A DNA stretch of 25,882 nt from DATMQA01 sp035566895 (GTDB lineage Bacteria; Verrucomicrobiota; Verrucomicrobiia; Limisphaerales; UBA8199): assembly GCA_035566895.1 (NCBI GenBank), contig DATMQA010000011.1:1-25882 (forward strand), written 5' to 3'. Under the pieces are notes generated by a model, which was not told the origin of the DNA, made no database searches, and saw nothing but the letters and a program-made list of their open reading frames with translations. The position numbers and the translations under genes were made by a program. Of this stretch, positions 8,878 to 18,562 are shown piece after piece. Position 1 is the stretch's first letter; every line of letters starts with the position of its first letter.

Positions 8878-9744
8878 CTATTGGTCGAGTTGCGCGGCGG
8901 CGATAGGGTCGTAGGGCCAGTTGCCGCCAGTAATCGCGTCGCCATCTGTCCCATCGTGGGCTTTGTTGTCGTTGTTCCATCTTCGCCGCCAGGTGCCGTT
9001 GGCAGGGTTGACAACGTCAGGCCGTTTCCAGCTATCGACGTGGGTATCGGCCCAGAGAATGTCGATGCGATAGTTGTGGCGATTGGACGGCCATTGGCTA
9101 TGGCCCCCGGAGGTATCAGTAGGATCAAGATTGGCATCGAAGTTGATGAGGCTTGGGTCCTGTTGGCCTTTGACATCAGCCACCATGATCATATCGACGG
9201 GTCTGATGACCATGGCTTCGCTCACCTTGCCCTGATAGTATCCTCCATCCACGTCGCCGCCCAATCCCAGTTGTGGATGATGAGTGATATCCAGGCCCCA
9301 GTCGTTGTAACCAAATGAGAACCTGGATCTGGGAGTGACGGTGTAGGCATCGAAAGCGCCATTTTCGGCGCTACCGCCGAGGGTTTTGTTGGAGTTAGTA
9401 TCCCAGGCGGCGTTGGGCGGAGCAGCCGGGCAGTAAAAGGCCCGCCGATTATTCCCCATCAGGGCCAGCATACGGGTCGGCCAAACGTAACACCCGTAAA
9501 CGGCCGAATAATCACCGGGATAGGCTTTATAATCCAGCAGGTATATGGCGCCGGCGATGCCAATCTGGCGAAGATTATTGATGCAGGAGATCTGTTTGCT
9601 CTTGGCTTTCGCTCGGTTGAGCGCGGGCAACAGCATGGCTGCCAGGATAGCAATGATGGCAATGACGACGAGCAGCTCGATGAGGGTGAAGGCGGCGGAC
9701 CTGGACGGACGCCTGGGTCCGGCGGCGCGAATGAACGGAAGCAT
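8878..9744 (-). CDS. Prepilin-like secreted protein (DUF1559-type, type II pseudopilin N-terminus)
   Basis: 288 aa from the ATG at 9744; a TTG at 9786 would add 14 residues. A basic leader (GPRRPSRSAA) precedes FTLIELLVVIAIIAILAAM. Cleavage is predicted before Phe19, with Glu23 at +5 as in prepilins. Position -1 is Ala rather than the classical Gly. After the helix come NRAKAKSKQISCINNLRQIG and a globular region, then a C-terminal RHNYRIDILWADTHVDSW stretch matching the H-x9-DG-type end of this family. Proteins of this kind are abundant in Planctomycetes and Verrucomicrobia. They are thought to be exported by a type II/IV-pilus-like route; their functions are mostly unknown. It is divergent from the beta-propeller gene at 9945. 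Confidence 0.88.
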   Translation of the reverse strand: MLPFIRAAGPRRPSRSAAFTLIELLVVIAIIAILAAMLLPALNRAKAKSKQISCINNLRQIGIAGAIYLLDYKAYPGDYSAVYGCYVWPTRMLALMGNNRRAFYCPAAPPNAAWDTNSNKTLGGSAENGAFDAYTVTPRSRFSFGYNDWGLDITHHPQLGLGGDVDGGYYQGKVSEAMVIRPVDMIMVADVKGQQDPSLINFDANLDPTDTSGGHSQWPSNRHNYRIDILWADTHVDSWKRPDVVNPANGTWRRRWNNDNKAHDGTDGDAITGGNWPYDPIAAAQLDQ

Positions 9745-9944
9745 ATTCAGTTTTGTGCCAAAGCCGGTTAGACTATTGCTGAACAAAATATCGCTCGTTC
9801 CTTGTCGATTGTCACGAGTTTAAAAGTAATTCTGATTGCTTGCCGGCGTTTGGATGCTGTACCGTCAACTGTCCGGCCTCCAATGACGCACATGTTTTGC
9901 GCCTGCGACGAACCGCATAATTCCGACGGCTCGGATCATGAAAC

Positions 9945-11060
9945 ATGAAAACGAATAAATTAAGTTTCACTGGCGTGACCGCCTTGAGCGGGTTAATCGC
10001 CCTCACTACGGTGTCTTTTGCCCAATCAGCCTCGGCGGCTTCGGCCGCCAAGCCGTACAAAATCGTCAACACGGCCCAGACCATGGGCACCGGCGGGATC
10101 GATTATGTTTATGCGGACAACGATAACCGCCGCCTCTATGTTCCCCGGGGCAATCAAGTCCTGGTCTTTGACCTCGACACCCTCAAATCGGCGGGTGCCA
10201 TAACCAATGCCCGCGCGCGGGGTGTCGCAGTCGATCCCAAGTCCCAGCACGGCTTCTGCAGCAGCAGCCCCGTGGTCATGTGGGATGCCAAAACGCTTGA
10301 GACCATTAAGACCATCGAGGTGCAGGGTCGCCCGGACGGCATCCTTTTCGAACCTATGACGGAACGCATCTATGTTTTCAGCCACAGCCAGCCCAACGCC
10401 ACAGTGATTGACGGCAAGAACGGCTCCGTGGTCGACACGATCGACCTGGATGGCGCGCCCGAGCAGGCCGCCAGCGACGGCCAGGGCCATCTGTACGTCG
10501 ATATCGAAAACAAAGACAATGTCGCCGTCGTCGATGTGAAAACTCTCAAGGTGACGGCGCATTACGACCTGGGCGGCAAGGGCGGTGGCCCGGGCGGTTT
10601 GGGCCTGGACGCGAAAAATCACGTTCTGTTTGCCATGTGCCACGACCCCCAAACCTGTGTCGTGCTCAACGCGGACGACGGCAAAATCCTCGCCACCCTG
10701 CCCATCGGCCGGGGAACGGATGGCGGCGGGTTCAATCCCGAAACTATGGAAGCCTTCAGTTCGCAAGGGGATGGCACGCTGACGATCATCAAGGAAACCA
10801 GCCCGACGGGCTTTGAAGTGGAACAGACGGTGCAAACCAAGTCGCGAGCCAAGACGTGCACGCTGGACACCAGGAACAATCAGATCGTTTTAATCACCAC
10901 GGAACCGGCTCCGGCGGCAGCCACGCCTGCTACGGATTCACAACCGGCCGCTGCCACTCCCCCGGCCGGTGGAGACCAACCCGGCGGTGGCAAAAAAGGT
11001 GGCAGGAAGGGCGGCGGTGGCGGCCCGGGGCTGCTCGATATTCTGGTCGTGGGCCGGTAA
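9945..11060 (+). CDS. Exported YncE-like beta-propeller protein
   Basis: 371 aa. The signal peptide is MKTNKLSFTGVTALSGLIAL...VSFAQSASA. Repeated blades follow, with patterns such as YVYADNDNRRLYVPRG, VLVFDLDTLK, ATVIDGKNGSVVDTIDL and VAVVDVKTLKVTAHYDL, matching the YncE/YVTN family. The C-terminus (about residues 318-360) is a low-complexity Ala/Pro then Gly/Lys-rich insert placed before the family-typical hydrophobic end LDILVVGR. The function is unknown; this family is usually periplasmic or secreted and may bind partners or ligands. The ATG at 9945 gives a clean signal peptide. Confidence 0.85.
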   Translation: MKTNKLSFTGVTALSGLIALTTVSFAQSASAASAAKPYKIVNTAQTMGTGGIDYVYADNDNRRLYVPRGNQVLVFDLDTLKSAGAITNARARGVAVDPKSQHGFCSSSPVVMWDAKTLETIKTIEVQGRPDGILFEPMTERIYVFSHSQPNATVIDGKNGSVVDTIDLDGAPEQAASDGQGHLYVDIENKDNVAVVDVKTLKVTAHYDLGGKGGGPGGLGLDAKNHVLFAMCHDPQTCVVLNADDGKILATLPIGRGTDGGGFNPETMEAFSSQGDGTLTIIKETSPTGFEVEQTVQTKSRAKTCTLDTRNNQIVLITTEPAPAAATPATDSQPAAATPPAGGDQPGGGKKGGRKGGGGGPGLLDILVVGR

Positions 11061-11143
11061 GCGGGCAGAGCGTGATAAGTTCGGCTGCAACCCCGGCGAA
11101 CCCTCCCAAGTTGCTGAGGCCACGCCCACCGGAAGTCGATGAG

Positions 11144-11162
11144 CCTTAATCCGGCGTTAAGG
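11144..11162. repeat. Short inverted repeat upstream of the protease gene
   Basis: Perfect 6-bp arms (CCTTAA and TTAAGG) flank a 7-nt spacer in the 224-bp gap between the propeller and protease genes. There is no T-run, so it is not a convincing terminator. It may be an operator; this is weakly supported. Confidence 0.3.
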
Positions 11163-11284
11163 TTCCATATAGTACGCTCTGGGTGGAATATGCCGAAAGG
11201 TTTGCCGCACTCTTCGAGGAAAAGAGCAAATAGCTCAACTGCCGCCGCAAGTGTAGGTTTGAATCTGTCCCGCCTGGAAAAAGT

Positions 11285-13078
11285 ATGAGCGTCATGCCTG
11301 CAACCGAGTTTTTGCGCGCCAAACCCGCGGGTTGGCTCCTGGCTGCAATGCTGCTTGTTCCCGCCTCCCAGGCTGCGGAGCAACCTGTTCATTCTCCCAA
11401 GCCGGAGCAGGCTGAGCGCGCGGCCCCGAAACCCGCCCCCGCCGACCGTAAGGAATTGGCGGCCGCGTTTACCAAAGCCACGCCAGGAGCCATCGCCGAC
11501 CTCAAGCAGATTGAACAGCGTGTCAAAACGTTAGTCACAAGGGTGTCCCCGGCGGTGGTAGCGGTTGAAGTCGGTTATGCCAGCGGCAGCGGCGTGGTCA
11601 TCTCGGCGGATGGCCTGGTCCTGACAGCCGGCCATGTCGGTGGCAGGCCGGGTCGCGACGTGCGCTTTACGTTTCCGGATGGCAAAACCGCGCGCGGCAA
11701 AACAATCGGAGTCGCCCGTGATAGCGACACTGGCCTGATGCGGATCAGCGACCCAGGCCCCTGGCCCCACGCGGCGATGGGCGAACTCGAGCACGCGAGG
11801 ATTGGCGATTGGGTGCTGGCGCTGGGGCATCCCGGCGGTTTTGATCCAAGACGCTCACTGGTCGTGCGGCTGGGCCGGATCATCCGGCTGGCGCCCGAGG
11901 CGTTGCAAACCGACTGCACCATCAGCCCCGGTGACTCGGGCGGACCGCTGTTCGATATGTATGGCCGGGTCATCGGCATTCACAGCGCCATCAGCAGATC
12001 GGTCGCTGAGAACTTCCATGTGTCCGTGACGGAGTTTTATGATACGTGGGACCAGTTGGTGAAGGGAGAAAGCGGAAGCAGTTCGGAGGAGCAGCCAAAC
12101 GAACAGGTAGCGTTGACGCAGGATTCTCCGGCGCTGTCCAGAAATCGTTTTCGGAGCGGCGAGGAGACGCTGCGGGCGTTTGCGCGAGTTTCGGCTGCGA
12201 CACGCCGTTCCATTGTAAAATTCAATGTGGACGGCGAAACCGTGGCCTTGGGCGCGGTGGTGGGCACCAACGGCCTGGCACTCACCAAGGCCAGTGAACT
12301 CAAGAAGGGCAAGCTGACCTGCTGGCTGGCCACCGAGAAGGAGGTGGGTGCTGAAGTGCTCAGGGTGGATGAGGAGGAGGACGTCGCGCTGGTGCGTGTG
12401 GAGGCCAAAGGGTTGGAGCCTCTCCGGTGGGCTTCGAGCGAAGTGTCCATAGGGCAATGGGCGATCACCCCCGGGATCGCAGACACTCCCCATGCGGTCG
12501 GCATCATCAGCGCACTGCCCCGGAAGATTCGGCCCCAACGCGCATTCATCGGTGTCCAGTTTGATTTCAGCACATCGATCCCCAGGATTGATGAGTTGAT
12601 GCCAGGGCTGGGTGCCGAGAAGGCCGGACTCAAGCCTGGTGATCTTATTATCGCTGTAAACAGTACTGCGGTGACCAATCGCGCCCAGGTCATCGAAACG
12701 CTCGGCGACTTCCGTGCCGGCCAAACGATCAAACTGCGAGTCCAGCGTGCCAAGGAACAGTTCGATGCCGAAGTGCGGCTGATGCCGCCCAGTTCCGGGC
12801 GGTCGGGGCGGGGCTTTTATCCTCAGCGAGGGCTCAACCGGCTGGGAGGGGAAGTTAGCCAGCGGGCCGAAGGGTTTGAACAGGCGATCGAGCATGACAC
12901 GGTGTTGCCGCCCTGGTTGTGCGGCGGCCCACTGGTGAACCTGGACGGCGAAGCGATCGGGCTTAACATTGCCCGGGCCGGCCGTGTCACTACCTACGCG
13001 CTGTCCTCTAAACTCGTGAAGCGGATACTCGAAAATCTCGAATCCATGCCCCAACCAACCGTCGAAAACGGCAAGTAA
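11285..13078 (+). CDS. HtrA-like serine protease with PDZ and a degenerate second protease domain
   Basis: 597 aa, exported (hydrophobic WLLAAMLLVPASQAAE). Domain 1 (about residues 80-255) is trypsin-like with an intact triad: His117 in TAGHV, Asp148 in RDSDTGL and Ser218 in SPGDSGGPLF. A linker follows, and a second trypsin-like fold begins near 285. In that fold the His site reads LTKASEL (His to Ser by alignment), the Asp site is kept (DEEEDVALVRV), and the Ser site reads WLCGGPL, with Cys546 where Ser is expected. A PDZ domain (about 418-503; FIGVQF, AEKAGLKPGDLIIAVNS) is inserted before the Cys546 segment. The usual role of this family is periplasmic protein quality control. The second domain probably binds or regulates and may not cut (inference). 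The ATG at 11285 has only a weak GGA upstream. Confidence 0.88.
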   Translation: MSVMPATEFLRAKPAGWLLAAMLLVPASQAAEQPVHSPKPEQAERAAPKPAPADRKELAAAFTKATPGAIADLKQIEQRVKTLVTRVSPAVVAVEVGYASGSGVVISADGLVLTAGHVGGRPGRDVRFTFPDGKTARGKTIGVARDSDTGLMRISDPGPWPHAAMGELEHARIGDWVLALGHPGGFDPRRSLVVRLGRIIRLAPEALQTDCTISPGDSGGPLFDMYGRVIGIHSAISRSVAENFHVSVTEFYDTWDQLVKGESGSSSEEQPNEQVALTQDSPALSRNRFRSGEETLRAFARVSAATRRSIVKFNVDGETVALGAVVGTNGLALTKASELKKGKLTCWLATEKEVGAEVLRVDEEEDVALVRVEAKGLEPLRWASSEVSIGQWAITPGIADTPHAVGIISALPRKIRPQRAFIGVQFDFSTSIPRIDELMPGLGAEKAGLKPGDLIIAVNSTAVTNRAQVIETLGDFRAGQTIKLRVQRAKEQFDAEVRLMPPSSGRSGRGFYPQRGLNRLGGEVSQRAEGFEQAIEHDTVLPPWLCGGPLVNLDGEAIGLNIARAGRVTTYALSSKLVKRILENLESMPQPTVENGK

Positions 13079-13131
13079 TCGAGATTAAGGTTGATACCTT
13101 TCGTGGTCGCGCACACCGGTTTTGGACTCGG

Positions 13132-16100
13132 TCAGGGCACGCACGCCAGTTCCGTTTTCGCTCCCAAATAATCGGGCGCGCTTTGGAGCGCCAGGTTGAA
13201 TTCGGACCGCGCCTTCTCCTTTTCATTCAGGCCCGCATAGGCCAGTCCGGCCACGTAATGGGCCAGGGCCGCGCGCAAGCGATGAATGGAGCGTTCGCTC
13301 GACCCTTCAGGGCCCTCCCTTCGCTCCGTCTCCGAGTTCAACGCTCTCTCCGCGGCTTCGACTATCCCACGCAGGGCCGTTTCAGCTTCCGCGGTTTGGC
13401 CCAGTTTTCGCCTGGCCAGGGCTTGAAAGCAGGTCTGAACCTGGCGCTCCAAACCCCGGTCGTCCGGCCCGCGCCGAGGCCCACCCCTGGCGTTGCCCGC
13501 AGCTTCGGTCCACAACTCCTTGGCCTTGGGGAGGTCGCCTGTCGCTTCGCGAGCGACGCCGAGCCAGTAAGCAATCTCCGCGCTGTGACCGCCGCGGCGC
13601 TGGTCTGAGGGAAGATTGTCCGGGATGGCGTTAGCACATTCGAAATCCGCCAGCGCCTCGGCGGACTTTCCGGCGGCCAGCTCCTGGCGGCCTCGCCGGA
13701 GATGCGCCTGGACCCAATGCTCGGCCACTTCGAGCGTGCCGCCTTCCCACACGGCGAACTGGCGGCTGGTCATGAGGCTGATGGCCTCGTCACACTTGCC
13801 AGCGAAAATCTTCAGACCGATTTCACGCGACAAGGCGTCATCACGCCTGGAGACCACGGCCTGGTTCTGCTCCAGCAAAGCCAGGCGCTTTTCCGGAGAA
13901 ACTCCCGCCGAGGCATAAAGCTCGTCCAGTTCGGCAAAGTGAAGCGCAAACCTGGGCGAGCCCGCGACCGCTTGCTCCAGTTGCGCGATGGCCCCGGTAA
14001 GATCCGGGGTGGGTTTCCGGTGCGAGTAAGCCACCGCCAGGTTGCGATGGACGAGCGGGAACGCCGGAGCGAGCGAAGCCGACTGCTCCCAAAGTTTCGT
14101 TGCTTCCTCGGGTTGCCAATCGTAAAGCAGGTTGCCCAGGTAATAGGGCGCCCGGGCGTCATCGGGGTTGGCGGCCGTCGCGCTGCGGAGCGCGGCGATA
14201 CTTTCCCATTGAAAAGGGAAGGTGTAATCGGGTTTCGCCAGACGCGCCAGGCGCCGGTATTCGGCGGCCTTTTCCCTGTCGTGGAGTTGTTCGGCGAAAT
14301 AAGCCAGGTAGTAGTATGCCATCGGTTGACGCGTTCCCTTGTCCGGGGAACAACTAATCATTAACTCGAGAAGGTCCATGCCGTCCTGCCACAAGCCGGC
14401 ATTGCCGTACTCGACGGCTGCCTCAAGACCGAAGTTCGGAAAGCAACGGAGCGCTTCGAAGAAGTGGGCATCATCTGCTTTGCTGCCGGCGAGATGCCGC
14501 TCGGCCATCAACCGCACATCGAGCGGGCCGGTCTGCTCTGACGCGCCGGCCAGCACTCCGAGCGCCTCTTTCGTCCGGCCTAAGTGGCGCAGCGCGGCAG
14601 CCTTGAGGGTGAGGGCGCGAAGGTTCAGGGCGTTGGCTTCGAGCGAGCGGGTCACATAGTCCAACGCGGCGGGGAAAGTCCCGCGCCTTGAAGCGATTTC
14701 CGCCATGGCATAACCGGCCGGTCCGCGCCAGGCCTCGCTCCAGATTGCCTTGCCGAAATTGTCGAAGGCTGCGTCGTCCTTGCCCTGCGCCTGCTGCGCC
14801 ACGCCCAGGTAGTAATAGGGCTCGCCTTCTCTAGGCGCCGTGTAATTCTGAGTCAACCTCTTCAACGCAAGGCGCAAATGCCCCTCCGCCTCGGCAAAGC
14901 GCGCCTGTTTGAGCTGGCGAATGCCCAGAGCGACATTGACCCGCTCATCTTCCGGGTCCCGGCGCAGGGCCTCGTCCCAGTAAGGCTCGGGTTCCTGCCC
15001 GGGAGCATGGAATTGTTCGATGCGCCGGCCAGCCAGGTACAGTTCCTCGACGGTTTTGAGGTCGCTCGGCGGCGGCGGCCCTTTGACGGGCTCTGGCTTT
15101 TCCACCGGTGTGAGCTGAACAGGCGTATAGGCGACCAATTCCTTCCCGGCGACCGAAAGCGAGGCGCGCAGGTTGTGCTCTTCGATTCCCCCCGGAAGGG
15201 GAATCTGCTTCAGGAACGGCTTGGCCGGATTGATCTCGATGCCCTCCTTGAACAGCACCTTGTCGCCCGCTTTGACCAGAACCGTCGCCGCGCGATGGGC
15301 GGCGGTCGTGCAGAAACCAAATTTGGCAGCCTTCGCGGCGCCGGCGGCTTGTGCAGCCAAACAGCTTGCCGGCGGGGACGCCGATGCTCCCAAGACCTCG
15401 AGATTCACGGCGGCATCGAGGTTGGCGTTCTTGACGCCGCCGATGTCGCGGAAGGGATACCAGTGCAGCTCGAATGACTTGGTTTCGTAAGGCTCCAGCC
15501 AACTGTAATCGGGCTGGTTGTCCGAGAAAGCCCCGACCATCAGCTCGATGTAAGGGCCGTCGTTGTCGGTCAGGATCTTGTCCCACATCCGGCCGCGAGG
15601 ACCGTTGCCCCAGGTCCAAAACTTCTTGCCGGGAACGACATGATGGTCGGCGACGCTCATAGTGCTGGCTTCCTTGCCGTGATCGTAGCCGGCGAAGAAA
15701 TCGTCCTGGTAATTCCAGGCGAACATCGAGTTGGCGGAGATATGGTTGGAATACCAGCTCACGTCGGTGCCGTTGCCGAAATCGGCGCCGGAGTAGCGGC
15801 CGGTGGCGACCGGCCAGGCGGCGAACTCGCGCTTGCCGTGATAAGTCACAAATTGGGTGCTGGGCGGGAAAATGACCTGATAATTCTCGTTCACCTGCAC
15901 CGCCAGGTTGGCAAAGCAGAGCATCGTGTTGGCGAACGGCGTGCGATTGATGATGCGCACCTTTGCGGTGAGACAGGAGCTGCCCGGCGAGAGCGTATAG
16001 CCGACGGCCCACCGCATTCGCTGGCGCAGCTCCAGCTCGCCCACCCAGACGGTCTGGCTGCCGTCGGCATTGGCTTCGATGCGCGATTGCACCGGCAGGA

Positions 16101-16659
16101 AGGTCGTGGCGCGATGGTGGTGGGGGATGTTCCACTCGATGCCGCCGGACATCCACGCGCCGATGAGTCCGATGAGCGCCGGCTTGATGACGTGCTGCCG
16201 ATAAACAAAATTGTAGCCGTTGCTCTTGTCCACCGCCTCGAAGAGCCGGCCGCCGATTTCCGGCAGGATGCCGGCGCGGATGTATTCGTTTTCGAGATAG
16301 ACGATGCGAAAGGTCCGGTCCGCTTTGACGTGCGTGAGCGTGTCATAGAGCGGGTAAGGGTACACCCGCCCCTGCGCGCCCTGGGAGTTGCGCCCGAAAT
16401 AGAACATCGGGTCCGGCTCGGGCTCGCCTGCAGCGTAAGTGGGAAGAGTAACGGTGGTTTCCCAGGCCTTGACGCTCGCGGCCGAAGCTTTGCTGAATCG
16501 CCAGTCGAAGTCGAAAACTACCGAAGTCCTGCCGGAAGAGGCTGGAGAGATCAGCTCACCGGAGGTCACGTCCGCGGATTCGGCTCCCCAAACTGGAGGT
16601 CTCGCAGCAAACAGGAACAGGCAAACGCACAAACCCGTCTTGAGAATCGCCGACTTCCC
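13132..16659 (-). CDS. DUF5107 domain protein with C-terminal TPR repeats
   Basis: About 1175 aa, with an export-signal-like segment (ILKTGLCVCLFLFAARPPVWG). The DUF5107 region (about residues 90-400) has IVYLENEYIRAGILPEIGGR, HVIKPALIGLIGAWMSGG and IEWNIPHHHRATTF. A long TPR array follows from about residue 510 to the end (EGEPYYYLGVAQQAQGKDD, YYLAYFAEQLHDREKA). This is a known large, secreted PVC/Bacteroidetes protein type found near carbohydrate-degradation genes; its activity is not established, though the fold resembles sugar-mutarotase-like sandwiches. The true start cannot be resolved. The frame is open without a stop up to 17790, through a hairpin repeat and the remains of an agarase-type gene. 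No ATG or GTG lies between the repeat and the signal segment; a TTG lies at 16632. The start may have been lost when the repeat arrived, so expression could depend on the upstream frame. Confidence 0.8.
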   Translation of the reverse strand, partial: GKSAILKTGLCVCLFLFAARPPVWGAESADVTSGELISPASSGRTSVVFDFDWRFSKASAASVKAWETTVTLPTYAAGEPEPDPMFYFGRNSQGAQGRVYPYPLYDTLTHVKADRTFRIVYLENEYIRAGILPEIGGRLFEAVDKSNGYNFVYRQHVIKPALIGLIGAWMSGGIEWNIPHHHRATTFLPVQSRIEANADGSQTVWVGELELRQRMRWAVGYTLSPGSSCLTAKVRIINRTPFANTMLCFANLAVQVNENYQVIFPPSTQFVTYHGKREFAAWPVATGRYSGADFGNGTDVSWYSNHISANSMFAWNYQDDFFAGYDHGKEASTMSVADHHVVPGKKFWTWGNGPRGRMWDKILTDNDGPYIELMVGAFSDNQPDYSWLEPYETKSFELHWYPFRDIGGVKNANLDAAVNLEVLGASASPPASCLAAQAAGAAKAAKFGFCTTAAHRAATVLVKAGDKVLFKEGIEINPAKPFLKQIPLPGGIEEHNLRASLSVAGKELVAYTPVQLTPVEKPEPVKGPPPPSDLKTVEELYLAGRRIEQFHAPGQEPEPYWDEALRRDPEDERVNVALGIRQLKQARFAEAEGHLRLALKRLTQNYTAPREGEPYYYLGVAQQAQGKDDAAFDNFGKAIWSEAWRGPAGYAMAEIASRRGTFPAALDYVTRSLEANALNLRALTLKAAALRHLGRTKEALGVLAGASEQTGPLDVRLMAERHLAGSKADDAHFFEALRCFPNFGLEAAVEYGNAGLWQDGMDLLELMISCSPDKGTRQPMAYYYLAYFAEQLHDREKAAEYRRLARLAKPDYTFPFQWESIAALRSATAANPDDARAPYYLGNLLYDWQPEEATKLWEQSASLAPAFPLVHRNLAVAYSHRKPTPDLTGAIAQLEQAVAGSPRFALHFAELDELYASAGVSPEKRLALLEQNQAVVSRRDDALSREIGLKIFAGKCDEAISLMTSRQFAVWEGGTLEVAEHWVQAHLRRGRQELAAGKSAEALADFECANAIPDNLPSDQRRGGHSAEIAYWLGVAREATGDLPKAKELWTEAAGNARGGPRRGPDDRGLERQVQTCFQALARRKLGQTAEAETALRGIVEAAERALNSETERREGPEGSSERSIHRLRAALAHYVAGLAYAGLNEKEKARSEFNLALQSAPDYLGAKTELACVP

Positions 16660-16775
16660 ATTAACACCTCGCTTCAGCGAGGTGTCGGAAGACGCACAAA
16701 CGCCAGGAACCGTTTCAACGGTTTTAGGCTGCCAAGGATTCTCCCTCTCCCCGGGGGAGAGGGCCGGGTGCGCCG
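16660..16775. repeat. Composite three-hairpin dispersed repeat fusing two genes
   Basis: Three palindromes stand side by side: ACACCTCGCT / AGCGAGGTGT at 16664-16685 (10-bp arms, 2-nt loop), AACCGT / ACGGTT at 16708-16723, and CCCTCTCCCC / GGGGAGAGGG at 16743-16763. On the minus strand the element is read through in frame (peptide HPALSPGERENPW... to ...SDTSLKRGV), which is unlike either flanking protein. Its third hairpin, with flanks, is related to the copies at 19868-19906 and 19992-20029. It sits exactly where the agarase-type protein should continue. Boundaries are estimated to within about 10 bp. Confidence 0.8.
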
Positions 16776-18422
16776 CCGCATTCTCGACATAATACCGGTA
16801 GGCCGCTCCGCGCTCCTCCTGGTTGGCGCACTGGACCAGGCCGGCCGCCAGGCCCCGGCCCGGCGTGCCGAAGTGAAATTCGCCAATCAGAATCGGTTTG
16901 CCCGTGATGCGGTACGCGGTTTCGAGGCTCTGGCGGTTCACTTCGTACGCGTAGCTGTTCATGCTGAAGACATCAAATCCCCTCGAGGCCCGAAGCATCT
17001 CTTCGGATGGCCGATTGCCGAACCTCAAGCCGAGGTTCAAATGGTTCGGGTCATGCCGGCGAATGGCCGCGTTGACGACCTCGAGGAACTTCTCGACACA
17101 GCGGTTGACGAATTCACGGCGCCGCGCCGGTGTGTCCGCGTCACCCAGAAAGGTTTTCAACTCGCGTTGGATGGGATTGGCCGGCCCTTCGAGAATCGCC
17201 GCGGCGATCTGCGTTTCACGTCCCGGCCACGGCGGTTCGTTGGCCACGAAATAGCCCACCAGCCACGGGTCGTCTTTGCGCGGCGCGCATTGCTCGGCCG
17301 CTGCCGCGTCAGCTTTCTTGGGGAACTCCTCCGAGAACACGTCCGGCATTCCCAAGTAGGCCCCCGCGTCAATGCCCCAGCCACGCAGCATCACGATGTA
17401 GGGCTTGCGCCTGGCCGCCCAAAGCCTCGGGTCCGACCAGTTGGCAATCGTGTTGAAACCCCACGCGTCCATGCGGCGCAGCGTCAGGTCCACCCACGGC
17501 GGCGAGTAGTTCGTGCCGAATCGCCGGGCGAGGTTCCAGGTGTAGAAAGAGGCGAGCGGCCCCTGGTTGGTGCGATAGGTGGGCGCGCGCAAGTCCCGCG
17601 GCGGGAGCGCGGCAAACACGTCGTCACGGCCCTCTGTCCGCGTTCCCATCCAGGTGGACGTGGAGTCCGCGCCGGTCGAAAAGAACAGGTGCCCATCCGG
17701 GTCCACAAACCACCAGCGGTCGTCGATTTTCTCGACTCGAAAAAACCCGGTGCCTTGGCCTTCGTGCTTTTGTAGCCGCCATACTGGCAACTGTCGAACG
17801 GGCCTGGCTTCAAACTTTTGTCTTCCTCGGCCCAGGCTCGCTTCAAGTCCTCAAGCGATTTCGCCTTTCCCGGCCAATCGTTATGAATCCATTGGCCGAA
17901 TTCATCCACCAGCGGCTTGGGCTCGAGGACCGCGTCGCCCGGCGATTCTTTATCCAATCGGACCGATCGGATCTCGATCGTCGGAGCCCCGAGCGGGTCC
18001 CGCATGGCGAAGCCGATGGCTTCGACCGAATCAACGGGGCCATAACCACCCATCAGGTTCAGCCAATAGGAAGCGCGAGACTTGTTGCCCAGCGAGGCCA
18101 GATCGAACCCTTGCCGGTCCGGCCTTTGAAAGTAGGCCAGCGGAACCGCCGCGCGAATCCAGGCTCCCTGGAATGGAAGCAGGCCCACGTGGCGCAGGCC
18201 GTTGGTCGTGAACACCCGCAGTTCGAATCTCTGGGCGGTGGACGCTCTCAGCTCCATCGTCAGGTAGGAATAAGCCGACCAATCCGATGGCAGCTCCGGG
18301 TTTAGGTCCTTCAAGTTCCATCTAACTTCCGAATTGCCCTCTTTAAAGCTGGCCGTTTTGACCTCGGCGCCAGCCACCCTCGCAGCGAAGACCAGCGGCA
18401 ATAACAGCGAAAAAAGTTTCAT
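16776..18422 (-). pseudogene. Agarase-type glycoside hydrolase, frameshifted and C-terminally truncated
   Basis: It starts at the ATG at 18422 with signal peptide MKLFSLLLPLVFAARVAGA. A carbohydrate-binding-like beta domain (about 25-175) follows, then the linker QWIHNDWPGK typical of agarase-like proteins. The frame ends near 17740-17745, where a 6-base homopolymer (A on the plus strand) needs one extra base to continue as GFFRVEKIDDRWWFVDPDG, which is found in the next frame. The catalytic barrel keeps a candidate acid/base Glu in GYFVANEPPW and a candidate nucleophile Glu in KPILIGEFHFG. After YYVENAAAHPA the protein runs into the hairpin repeat, so the final 60-80 residues usual in this family are missing. 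Two independent lesions make a functional enzyme unlikely, although the homopolymer could be a sequencing error. The substrate is not certain; agarase is the closest recognisable type. Confidence 0.75.
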
Positions 18423-18562
18423 GGAAGGAAGTCCGGCTGGTGTCCGCGCGCGCACAGAAACGTGGTGTACCAAAAGGCGCCACCTGCCGCAACCTCGTAC
18501 GGGTCGAAAGGGGCACAGACGGGCGAAGGGGCAGGGTTTGGTTTCTCTGTTAAAAATCCAGA

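Noticed and set aside
15640..17775. A 711-codon open frame on the plus strand opposite the hydrolase/DUF5107 region
   Set aside because: It is fully antisense to sequence with clear protein domains, its translation is rich in Arg/Ala/Val without any motif, and high GC makes long antisense frames likely.
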